Shown here in pieces: positions 1 to 8,243 of a DNA stretch of 64,000 bases. The number at the start of each line of letters is the position of its first letter. Position 1 is the stretch's first letter. The notes beneath the pieces were generated by a model. That model did not search any database, was not told the origin of the DNA, and worked only from the letters and a program-made list of their open reading frames with translations. The translations under genes and the position numbers were made by a program. The stretch comes from Bacteroidales bacterium (GTDB taxonomy: Bacteria; Bacteroidota; Bacteroidia; Bacteroidales; UBA932). The DNA is taken from NCBI GenBank assembly GCA_017473705.1, contig JAFUJQ010000001.1, forward strand, positions 60,313 to 124,312, given 5' to 3'.

Positions 1-1893
1 TCCGACAGGAGCTACCCTGCAGCCGGCTGCAAGAGCCATTTCCCTGGCACCGTCATAAAGCAGCTGGTCAAAGTTCTCGAAACTGCCATATCCACCATAT
101 GAATTGTCAGAGTTTGGATATGCCCAGGTGAGATCGAGAATGACGTCGCAGTCAGGTGAGTACTGACGTATCATGTCTGCAAGAGCCACGCAGTTGTCGC
201 GTACCTTGGCATAGCCGACAGGGTCGTCTGCCAGTCTTGCCGGATTCTTGCTCTGGTCCTGAATGATGGCGTAGTCATAGCCGCCTTTCTTTATGGCTTC
301 GAGCGTGTTCGACAGCTGAAGATGCTTCTCGAATGACTGTGATCCTTTCACATGGGCTGTGACCTTGAGGTCAACACCCTGTCCCCATGCTATCTCCCTG
401 AGCATGAACATAGGGTTGAAATAATAGTGGAAGGAGTTGCCGATGATAAGCACTTTCTTCGTTTCGGCAGGGGTGACGGATGGATATCTCTGCACGTCAG
501 ATGCCGTGAATCCGAAGTCTGGAAGACTGCATGCGGAGTTGGCTGTGGCGTTTATGTCCTGAGCGCTTCCGTCGCAGGTCATGTTGCCGACTGCGCGGCA
601 ACGTATCTGCAGAGTTTCTGCGGCATTCTCAAACTTGCATGTCTGCATCACAGTCGTATACTGATATGTGTCTACGCTTCCGGTAGAAACTTCTCCAGAA
701 AGACTGTAGGTATACTTTATGGAAGCATCTTCAGCAGCGGTCAGCAAATCTTCTTCGGCCGATTTCCACTCACCTCCGTCATAATACTCTACAATGAAGT
801 ATTTAGGCGCCTTCTTGTCTCCTGCCATTGTGGCGTTGAACGCGATCACATCGCCGGCTGCCACGGAAGCATCGAAGGTATAAAGCCAGTAGTCGCCCTC
901 TACCATTGTGGAAACGTTAGGGTTGTTACCTACAACCTTGCATGTGAATGGTATATCTGCGTTATCTTCTCCTCTGACAACAGTTATCACGCCGGCTGAT
1001 CCGTCGGTAGCTCCTACCATATGCATGTGCGGCCATGAAACAGAATATGTGTTCTTGTTATCACGGAAAACCCACTGGCTCAGGAGCGGCGCCTTGGCAG
1101 CAGCCTGGCTTACGGTGAAGTCTATGGTTTTTGAACCGTCTGTCGTCGCGATGCTGAAAACGCATTCGCGAACCGACTGAGTACCGTTTGGAGCTGCGTG
1201 CAGGGTGAGGTGCTGCGCCTTGTTGTGCTTTGCTCCTGAAGTGACTCTCTCGCCGTTTTCATCCAACAGCACAATCCAGTTGCAGCCTTTGAGGTCTGCT
1301 GTCCAATCATGGTTCCTGGCAGAAAGCGTGAGAGACTTTCCACTTGTAGGAAGGCTCTCGAATGAAGCAGAAACTGCACTGAGTGCGAATTCTTCTCCGG
1401 CTTCCTCGGATGTGTAAGGATCGACTTCTTCTGCCGAGTCATCAGTCACCTTGAAAAAGTAGTGGCGGTTCATTGTCACCTCGTATCCGTCCTGAGTGTT
1501 CTGGGATGAATTGCAGTTGAAGATGAGCTTCATCGTCTTGTCGTTCAACGATGAACCCATGTCAACGTATTTGTATGACACTTCCTCTATCTCGACTGTT
1601 CCTGTGACTGCATTGCCTGGCCATGCTGCGGTAACGCTTCCGGCTTCGCTGTTCCATCCATAGATATGGGTGGCTCCCCATGATGTCCTGTCCTGGAAGA
1701 AAATTGCATATCCGTCAAGCTCAAGTTCTGCGACAGGATCCTTCTTTTCTTCCTCTTTATTGCCGTCATCAGGTTTCACATCTTCCTTGCCATCATCTTC
1801 AGGAGGTGTCGGCACAGGTTCAGGCTTGCACGAGATGAGCACTGTCGATATCAATGCTGCTGCAACAGCAGCTAATGTTCTTTTTATATTCAT
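1..1893 (-). CDS. SGNH/DUF4886-like lipoprotein with CBM26-like and BACON domains (3' end cut off)
   Basis: Translated from ATG at 1893 leftwards; the frame stays open to base 1, so the C terminus is missing (631 codons visible). It begins with a lipoprotein signal (LISC, Cys22) and an acidic Pro-rich linker to about residue 56. A segment at about 60-145 resembles the CBM26 repeats of the neighbouring surface lipoprotein (TSWGATHIYGW...AWPG). A BACON-like domain follows at about 166-260. From about residue 478 an SGNH/DUF4886-type hydrolase begins with VLIIGNSF, followed by YDYAIIQDQ. The family contains esterases and acetylhydrolases. It starts 3 bp after the GH13 stop, so it is the last visible gene of the starch operon. 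A role in removing esters from starch is inference; the catalytic Asp/His block is outside the window. Confidence 0.8.
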   Translation of the reverse strand, partial: MNIKRTLAAVAAALISTVLISCKPEPVPTPPEDDGKEDVKPDDGNKEEEKKDPVAELELDGYAIFFQDRTSWGATHIYGWNSEAGSVTAAWPGNAVTGTVEIEEVSYKYVDMGSSLNDKTMKLIFNCNSSQNTQDGYEVTMNRHYFFKVTDDSAEEVDPYTSEEAGEEFALSAVSASFESLPTSGKSLTLSARNHDWTADLKGCNWIVLLDENGERVTSGAKHNKAQHLTLHAAPNGTQSVRECVFSIATTDGSKTIDFTVSQAAAKAPLLSQWVFRDNKNTYSVSWPHMHMVGATDGSAGVITVVRGEDNADIPFTCKVVGNNPNVSTMVEGDYWLYTFDASVAAGDVIAFNATMAGDKKAPKYFIVEYYDGGEWKSAEEDLLTAAEDASIKYTYSLSGEVSTGSVDTYQYTTVMQTCKFENAAETLQIRCRAVGNMTCDGSAQDINATANSACSLPDFGFTASDVQRYPSVTPAETKKVLIIGNSFHYYFNPMFMLREIAWGQGVDLKVTAHVKGSQSFEKHLQLSNTLEAIKKGGYDYAIIQDQSKNPARLADDPVGYAKVRDNCVALADMIRQYSPDCDVILDLTWAYPNSDNSYGGYGSFENFDQLLYDGAREMALAAGCRVAPVG

Positions 1894-1896
1894 AAC

Positions 1897-3225
1897 TTAT
1901 TTCAGAATCATGTATTCATATGGTGCGAGCATTACAGACTCTCCAAGGACGGTCTTTGCACCGGTCATGAGGTCTGTACACTCCTTTCCTGCCCATTCTG
2001 CCGGCAGTGTGAGAGGGTAGTCCTCGTGTCTTACGTTCACGAGAACGAGAATGCTGTCGTTTTCGTCGCTCTTCTGGAATGCGAGTATGTGCTCGTCAGG
2101 ATATGCGGCGATCTCGCCCTTGCGGATTGCCGGTATATTATTGTATAGGTCAAGTAATCTGGTGTATTCCTGATTGAGATGCTGGCAATTCTGCCAGTCT
2201 ACCGGCACATATTTGAAGAAGTTGATTCTTCCGGGATATCCTACTTCCTGAGATCCATATACGAGAGCTCCTCCGTGAAGGTATGTAGAAGCCACGAAAG
2301 CTGCCATTGATGCTTTCTCTCCTCCGAACTCGCTGATAGGGGACATCTTGTCCGACTCGTCGTGGTTGGTGGTGAAACGGAGCTTCACGCATCCTTCAGG
2401 GATGCCTGCATATTCCTCTGCATCAGCCTCGAAGAGGTGAGATGCCGGAACGTAAGGACCTCTCTTAGGATTGAAGACACGTCTGACGGCCTCGAGGTAG
2501 TCCCATGCATAGTTCATTTCAAATCCGGCATCGAAGTGGTCCTTTCTCTTGCCTTCTGCAAGAAGGAGAAGCTTGTGGTCCGGAATCGCACGGAGCGAGT
2601 CGCAGCACTGCTTCCAGAAATCGAATGGAACGAAGTCGGCAGCATCGCAACGGAAGCCGTCCACACCTACTTCTACAGCCCAGAACTTCATCGCGTCGAT
2701 CATTGCAAGACGCATCTCCGGATTGTCAAAGTTAAGGTCAGCCACGTCAGCCCAGTCCTTGATAGGAGGTACGATCTCACCGTTCTCGTGTGTATACCAC
2801 TCAGGATGCTCCTCGATCCACCAGTTGTCCCACGATGTGTGGTTTGCAACCCAGTCGATGATCACGCTCATACCTCTGTCGTGGCAGCTGGCAACTACGT
2901 TCTTGAACTCCTCAAGAGTTCCGAATTCAGGGTTGACACCCTTGTAGTCGCTGATGCAGTACGGAGAGTTCACGGTCTTGATCTGTCCTACAGGGTAGAT
3001 CGGCATGAACCATACTACGTTGGTACCCAATGCTTTGATTGAGTCAAGGTGCTCGGCTACCGCATTGAATGACTTTTCGGGAGCGAACACGCGAGGGTTC
3101 ACCTGATACATTACCACATCCTCCGGAGCAGGCACTTCGTAACCTCCCTCGCAGGTGCAGTCGCTGCTGCATGAAACGAGCAGCATGGCGGCCATAAGGC
3201 CGGCAAATATGTTCTTATAGGTCAT
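1897..3225 (-). CDS. GH13 alpha-amylase family lipoprotein
   Basis: 442 aa. Lipobox LVSC puts the lipidated cysteine at 19, followed by a short Cys-rich patch (CSSDCTCEGG). The four GH13 signature regions are intact: DWVANH at 124-129, GFRCD with the nucleophile Asp194, acid/base Glu224 in LLAEG, and NHD with Asp289. Domain C follows to the end. At 442 aa it is shorter than SusA or SusG and has no separate binding module, so it is a bare amylase anchored in an envelope membrane, cleaving alpha-1,4-glucan. Its ATG overlaps the TAA of the upstream GH13 gene by one base (TAATG), which suggests translational coupling. Exact specificity (alpha-amylase, neopullulanase, maltogenic) cannot be read from sequence. 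Confidence 0.93.
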   Translation of the reverse strand: MTYKNIFAGLMAAMLLVSCSSDCTCEGGYEVPAPEDVVMYQVNPRVFAPEKSFNAVAEHLDSIKALGTNVVWFMPIYPVGQIKTVNSPYCISDYKGVNPEFGTLEEFKNVVASCHDRGMSVIIDWVANHTSWDNWWIEEHPEWYTHENGEIVPPIKDWADVADLNFDNPEMRLAMIDAMKFWAVEVGVDGFRCDAADFVPFDFWKQCCDSLRAIPDHKLLLLAEGKRKDHFDAGFEMNYAWDYLEAVRRVFNPKRGPYVPASHLFEADAEEYAGIPEGCVKLRFTTNHDESDKMSPISEFGGEKASMAAFVASTYLHGGALVYGSQEVGYPGRINFFKYVPVDWQNCQHLNQEYTRLLDLYNNIPAIRKGEIAAYPDEHILAFQKSDENDSILVLVNVRHEDYPLTLPAEWAGKECTDLMTGAKTVLGESVMLAPYEYMILK

Positions 3226-4574
3226 TATTTCTCTATTTTCCAGATTTTATACTCATATGCTCCAAGAGAAAGTGCTGCAGGAATGTTCTCCTGCTTTCCG
3301 GTCATCATATCAACTGCCTTGTCGCCCGATCGCTCCATAGGGGTCTTGACCTGTACGTCCGCTCCGGTGGTGTTCACCGTTACCATGAGACCGCCCTGAT
3401 AGTATATGGTGACGAGGTTTCCTGTATTATACAAGGTCATCTCGCCGCCTCTCGCCTCGACCGACTCGGTGTATGCTCTCATGACTTTCTGATACTCTTC
3501 AGTGTATGAAGGATTGCTGTTCCAGTCCAGAATGGTGTTGTTGAAGAAACTCAGTGTCTTCGCATATCCGATCTCCTGAGAACTGTAGATAAGTGGAATG
3601 CCACCCATATATGCGGCAATCACAAATGCAGCCATTGCTCCTCTCTCACCCTTGTACATGGTGATAGGGGATGCCTCGTTCATGGCCTTGTCGTGGTTGG
3701 TCGAAAATCTGAGCCTGTCTTTTCCTTCAGCAAGATTCTTATATTCGCCTTTATGGGATTCGTACAGTTTCTCAACAGTCCTTTTACCTGCGAACACGTC
3801 CACCAGCTTGCTCTGGAAGTCCCATCCGTAAAGCATCTGGAAACCGCAGTCAAGCAACTTCTCATCAGAGGCCTCAGCAAGAAGAACCGCATCCTGATCA
3901 ATAGCCTTGACTGCGTCAAGTGCCTCCTTCCAGAAGTCTGCAGGCACTCCATCGGCATAGTCGCATCTGAAACCGTCGATATCTGCCTCCTTGACCCAGT
4001 AGGTCATGGCATCGATCATTGCAGCGCGCATTTCCTTGCTGTTGAAGTTGAGGTCAGCGACATCGTTCCATCCCATACCTGCAGGGGAGATGATGTTGCC
4101 GTTGGCGTCTTTTGTATACCATTCCGGATGTTCTGTTATCCAATTGTTGTCCCACGAACTGTGATTGGCAATCCAGTCCAGAATGACCTTCATCCCCATA
4201 GAATGCGCCTTGCTTACCAACGACTTGAGACTCTCCAGGGTTCCATAAGCACTGTTTACACTCTTGAAGTCTCTTATGCAGTATGGGGAACCTACGGCAT
4301 TCTTTGAACCTTGCTGCTGTATAGGCATGAGCCAGATTACATTAACTCCAAGGTCCTGAATCTCGTCAAGACGGTCTTCTATTGCCTTAAGCGAGTTGCT
4401 TGAAGCGAACACTTTCGGATTCGCTTCATAAATGACCATGGTGTTGCCTGGCTTGATGTCAATGTCTTCCTTGCCAGTATCCGGGCCATCAGGTATGATA
4501 TCATTCCCACAGCTGACCGCACTCAAAACGAGTGCAGTCAGAATGGAAATGAAAATTACTTTGCTTGATTTCAT
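3225..4574 (-). CDS. GH13 alpha-amylase family lipoprotein (paralogue)
   Basis: 449 aa. Lipobox LSAVSC gives Cys22. GH13 motifs are DWIANH (133-138), GFRCD with nucleophile Asp205, acid/base Glu234 and NHD with Asp295, so it should be active. It is clearly a paralogue of the next gene downstream: same architecture, same motifs and the same WDNxWIxEHPEWYT stretch after region I. The pair looks like a tandem duplication that has diverged, possibly giving different chain-length or product preferences. It lies 5 bp downstream of the CBM26 lipoprotein and overlaps the next GH13 gene by one base. Confidence 0.93.
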   Translation of the reverse strand: MKSSKVIFISILTALVLSAVSCGNDIIPDGPDTGKEDIDIKPGNTMVIYEANPKVFASSNSLKAIEDRLDEIQDLGVNVIWLMPIQQQGSKNAVGSPYCIRDFKSVNSAYGTLESLKSLVSKAHSMGMKVILDWIANHSSWDNNWITEHPEWYTKDANGNIISPAGMGWNDVADLNFNSKEMRAAMIDAMTYWVKEADIDGFRCDYADGVPADFWKEALDAVKAIDQDAVLLAEASDEKLLDCGFQMLYGWDFQSKLVDVFAGKRTVEKLYESHKGEYKNLAEGKDRLRFSTNHDKAMNEASPITMYKGERGAMAAFVIAAYMGGIPLIYSSQEIGYAKTLSFFNNTILDWNSNPSYTEEYQKVMRAYTESVEARGGEMTLYNTGNLVTIYYQGGLMVTVNTTGADVQVKTPMERSGDKAVDMMTGKQENIPAALSLGAYEYKIWKIEK

Positions 4575-4579
4575 CGTAA

Positions 4580-6418
4580 TTATTCGATTGGAGTTACGCC
4601 TTCAGCTGTAACTGTGAGGAAGTGGTCACGGTCAGCAGTGATGGTGTAATCACCGTGCTGAGTACCGCCACCGTTGTTGTTGAAGATGAGGTTGCAGGTC
4701 GTGCCGAAGCCCTCTGCAGGAATTTCGAATACTTTGTATTCCTTGCCGTCAACAGTTTCGGTTGTGCAGGCAGCTCCCGGCCATCCTCCGACAACATCGT
4801 TGATGTCACCCCAAGAGTACATTGCGATTGCATCCCAACCTGTCTGGTCATCAACATATACCTTCAGTGCAGGTGCAGTGCCGATTTCGGCTGCAGTTTC
4901 GCCGGCAACGATGAAGTTGTACTGAGCGATTGTCACTACCGGAGCATCGAACTGTGTACCGTTATTGTTGTTGAAGATCGGGTGGTATACGAGGTCGTAT
5001 GCAGTTGCAGTAGTCTCAACTCTGCTATATGCTGCTCCGCCGCAAGTCACATTGTTCTCAAGCGCTACGCCCGGCCATCCGCCGAAGAGCTCTGGAAGAG
5101 CGTCGCCCCATGCATACATGTATGTTGCATCGTATCCTGTGTTGTTCTGAACGTAGAATACTACTGGAACAGGATCTGCCGGTACTTCAGGCTCTTCAGT
5201 GCTGCCACCTGTGCAGTCCTTGCAGCCCTCGCAGTCGCAGCCGCAACCGCCTTCACCAGGATTCTCTCCTTCGCCAGGGTTCTCTCCTTCGCCGCCCTCA
5301 TCGCCGCCGACCGGCTCACGGTTGAATGGGTCCTCGATGACGACGCAGTCCTTTTCACCGTAAATCAGGTAGAAGTGGTCTACCACATCGGCGCTGAATG
5401 TCACAGGCATGTCACCTGTCTGGATGCCGCCGCCGTTATTGTTGAAGATGAGGTTCTGACCGAGTCCCTCAACATCAGCTATGGCATACTCGAAGTATGT
5501 ATACTCCACACCAGCGATCTTAGCTGTTCCTGCCGGCTGCACGCCTGGCCATCCGCCACCAAGGTCATTGACATCACCCCACTGATAGAGTGCAATTGCT
5601 TCCCAGCCAGCCTGGTTGTCAACATACACGCGGATGGTACCCTCGTGTGAAGGGATCGAGTTGGCTACTTCCACACCTTCGTCTGTGATGACGAGGAAGT
5701 ACTCATCCTTGTCAAGTGTCACGTTGTAGTCGCCAAGCTGTGAACCTGCGCCGTTGTTGTTGAAGATAAGGTTGAGGTTAAGACCTCTGTTAGCCTCGCC
5801 AAGGTCGAAATAAGTCCATGTTGTACCGTCGATGACAATCTCTCCTGTAGGCTGCATGCCTGGCCATCCGCCGAATGCCTCGGCATCACCCCATGCGTAA
5901 AGTGCAAGCGCATCCCAGGATGTCTTGTTGTCAACATAAAGAACCGGACCGTCATGTTCGATCTCAGGAGCTACATAGAAGAACAGGTTCCAATATGACA
6001 GGTAGATGTTGGCTCTTGTACCTGGTGCAGGATTCTCTGTGCGGTTTACCGCCTCGTTCTTTGCAGTTCTCTCTTCGCCTTCACGAGCGGAGATGAAACG
6101 GTATCCGTCAGCAAGAGTCTTTCCATCGACGAAAGTCGAAGGGTCGAGATAGATGCCCCACTTCTTGTCAATGGTGGTAGACTTCTCAAGGTGCCACATC
6201 ACGTTCTCAGCAGCAGCTTCGTCACCACCGTTGAATGCACCGGAGATGTAGATCACATCGTCAGCCTTCGTGCTGGAAGGAACGATGACCTCAAGGAGAA
6301 TCATTCCCTCCTTGGTCTCAAAGGCAGGCTGCTCGTGGTCAAAGACGATTTCTTCCTGAGCGCAAGAGCCGAGGAGCATCATCAGAGGCAGCATAAGCCA
6401 GTTAAATATCTTTTTCAT
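4580..6418 (-). CDS. SusE/SusF-type surface starch-binding lipoprotein with four CBM26-like modules
   Basis: 612 aa. Lipobox LLGSC (Cys19). An N-terminal SusE/F-like domain (about 35-150) is followed by four homologous modules at about 158-250, 261-358, 419-506 and 517-610. Each has the pattern W/Y-D-A-(I/L)-x-(M/L)-Y-x-W-G-D, then G-G-W-P-G, then I-F-N-N-N, as in starch-binding CBM26. Modules 2 and 3 are separated by a Gly/Glu-rich linker (about 366-415) that contains five cysteines in eleven residues (392-402). Position after susC/susD and the modules imply a starch-tethering protein at the cell surface. It takes the place of both SusE and SusF of the Bacteroides thetaiotaomicron system. 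The Cys-rich linker is unusual. Confidence 0.9.
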   Translation of the reverse strand: MKKIFNWLMLPLMMLLGSCAQEEIVFDHEQPAFETKEGMILLEVIVPSSTKADDVIYISGAFNGGDEAAAENVMWHLEKSTTIDKKWGIYLDPSTFVDGKTLADGYRFISAREGEERTAKNEAVNRTENPAPGTRANIYLSYWNLFFYVAPEIEHDGPVLYVDNKTSWDALALYAWGDAEAFGGWPGMQPTGEIVIDGTTWTYFDLGEANRGLNLNLIFNNNGAGSQLGDYNVTLDKDEYFLVITDEGVEVANSIPSHEGTIRVYVDNQAGWEAIALYQWGDVNDLGGGWPGVQPAGTAKIAGVEYTYFEYAIADVEGLGQNLIFNNNGGGIQTGDMPVTFSADVVDHFYLIYGEKDCVVIEDPFNREPVGGDEGGEGENPGEGENPGEGGCGCDCEGCKDCTGGSTEEPEVPADPVPVVFYVQNNTGYDATYMYAWGDALPELFGGWPGVALENNVTCGGAAYSRVETTATAYDLVYHPIFNNNNGTQFDAPVVTIAQYNFIVAGETAAEIGTAPALKVYVDDQTGWDAIAMYSWGDINDVVGGWPGAACTTETVDGKEYKVFEIPAEGFGTTCNLIFNNNGGGTQHGDYTITADRDHFLTVTAEGVTPIE

Positions 6419-6434
6419 ATTTATGGTCTGTTAA

Positions 6435-8240
6435 TTATAAATAATTAGGATTCTGGACAAGACCAGGGTTTACGAGAAGTGCAGAAGCAGGGAGCGGGAA
6501 CCACTCATACTTTCTGTCACGCTGAGCCGGATATGAACCATATCCGTCAGATTCAACGCGGCCGAAGAACCACCACTGTCCCTGAGTGAACTTGTCAAAA
6601 CGACGGAGGTCTGTACGACGGCGACGTCCCTCGCCGAGGAATTCAAGACCCCACTCGTGGAGCATCCAGTCATTGTCGTATGCCGAGAAGCCCATAGGAA
6701 GTTCCAGAGCATCAGCAGCATTGTCGAAGTATCTGCCTTTTACACTCTTTACGAGATCCTTTGCTGCCTCTGTCTGGCCGGCGCGGAGCTTGCACTCTGC
6801 GAGAGTATAGACAACTTCTGAAAGACGGAATTCAACCTCGTCTATGTTCTGGAAGTCGATACCGGCCGCATCAGGATAGATAGGGTACTTGATCATACGT
6901 ACACCAGAGTTGGTCTCACCCCAACGAGGGTGCATGACAGTCTGGAGAGGTGTACCGAGGTTGAGGAAGGTACCTACCTGGTCTACATATACAAGATCCT
7001 GTCCCTCGCGGTCAGCGTCTGCCTTGAGAGGAGTTGTGCCGTCGTAGCTTACCATTGCTCCCTTGAGGAACATACCGCCATTCCAGCTGCCGTCCGCCTC
7101 AGCGCGGAAGTTTGCCTTCACGCGGATGTCGTTCTTGCTGAATCTTTCATAAACGGCTCCGAGCTTGTCGCCGTATTTGCTGTCGAGGAAGCATGTCGCT
7201 CCTGTAGAACCTCCAAGAGTCTGAACCTCGCCGGAGTTGTCAAATGAAGGAGCAAGACATGTACAGTTCCAGCCTGACTGCTCATATGTACCTCCGACAT
7301 TCTCCCAGATGTTGTATGGAAGGAAAGGCATGTTCTTCATCCAGCCTATGTTGAGCTGACCTACCTCTGTAGCGAATGCCATCACTACCTCAGGACAGTT
7401 GATGTTGTCGATCGAGTAAATGTCCCTGTGGTCTGTTGCGACACTGTATGTGCCATACTTGCCATCAAGAATCTCCTGTGCGATGATTGCGCATTCGTCA
7501 TATTTCGCAACTCCGGTAAACACCTCTGAGTTGAGGAGCATACGCATTTTGAGCATACGGTTTACCGCCTGATTCATTCTGTTTGGTTCATTCTGTGGCA
7601 GTGCCTCCCAGCAGCCGTCGAGCTCATCAACGATGAAGTCGAAGATCTTCTGGCAGCTTGTGTTGAAGTCAGGGTCTGCTGTGCCAGGGATTTCAGATGA
7701 CTCTGCAGAAGCCTTGATGTTGAGAGGCAGTGCTCCACCCCAGATTTCATAGATGTTGTAGTACGCCCATGCACGGAGTGTACGGCATTCTGCAATGTAG
7801 AGGTCAAGCTTTTCCTGAGAAATGCCGAGAGCTGCAGGAGATGTCATTCCGAGCTCATAGATTACGTTGTTTGCAAGTCCGATAGTTGTCCAGGCCTTTT
7901 CCCAAGCCTGACGTACGATGGTCGATTCTGCGTTCCATGTCTGTGAAGAAAGGACAAACTTAAGAGCCTCGTCCCATCCCCAGGCACCTCCGTTCCAGGT
8001 TCTCCATGCGATCTGGTCAGCAGAGAACTCCTGAAGATACCAGAAATACTCACAGTAGCCGTATGCCGCCTCTGCATAGATGGCTCCAACGGCGCCCTGT
8101 ATGCTCGCTTCGTCAGCGTAGTATACTGATCCGTCTACTCTGTCGAATACCTCCTCCTCAAGATTGAAGCAGGATGTATATGACACGCAGGCTGCGAGCA
8201 GCAATGCAATATTCAATATATATCTTTTCATTTCTTTCAT
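6435..8240 (-). CDS. susD: SusD/RagB family starch-binding lipoprotein
   Basis: 601 aa. Signal peptide with lipobox YTSC (Cys24), although LLAAC (Cys18) is a weaker alternative; the start could also be Met4. The mature protein opens FNLEEEVFDRV, typical of the SusD N terminus, and has the TPR-like helical region (AYYNIYEIWGG) and the C-terminal RagB/SusD domain (EWGLEFLGEGRRR). SusD proteins sit as a lid on SusC and capture oligosaccharide. The gene starts 3 bp after the susC stop and 16 bp before the CBM26 lipoprotein. The symbol is used by analogy with the starch-utilisation system and is supported by the GH13 and CBM26 neighbours. Confidence 0.95.
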   Translation of the reverse strand: MKEMKRYILNIALLLAACVSYTSCFNLEEEVFDRVDGSVYYADEASIQGAVGAIYAEAAYGYCEYFWYLQEFSADQIAWRTWNGGAWGWDEALKFVLSSQTWNAESTIVRQAWEKAWTTIGLANNVIYELGMTSPAALGISQEKLDLYIAECRTLRAWAYYNIYEIWGGALPLNIKASAESSEIPGTADPDFNTSCQKIFDFIVDELDGCWEALPQNEPNRMNQAVNRMLKMRMLLNSEVFTGVAKYDECAIIAQEILDGKYGTYSVATDHRDIYSIDNINCPEVVMAFATEVGQLNIGWMKNMPFLPYNIWENVGGTYEQSGWNCTCLAPSFDNSGEVQTLGGSTGATCFLDSKYGDKLGAVYERFSKNDIRVKANFRAEADGSWNGGMFLKGAMVSYDGTTPLKADADREGQDLVYVDQVGTFLNLGTPLQTVMHPRWGETNSGVRMIKYPIYPDAAGIDFQNIDEVEFRLSEVVYTLAECKLRAGQTEAAKDLVKSVKGRYFDNAADALELPMGFSAYDNDWMLHEWGLEFLGEGRRRRTDLRRFDKFTQGQWWFFGRVESDGYGSYPAQRDRKYEWFPLPASALLVNPGLVQNPNYL

Positions 8241-8243
8241 TTA

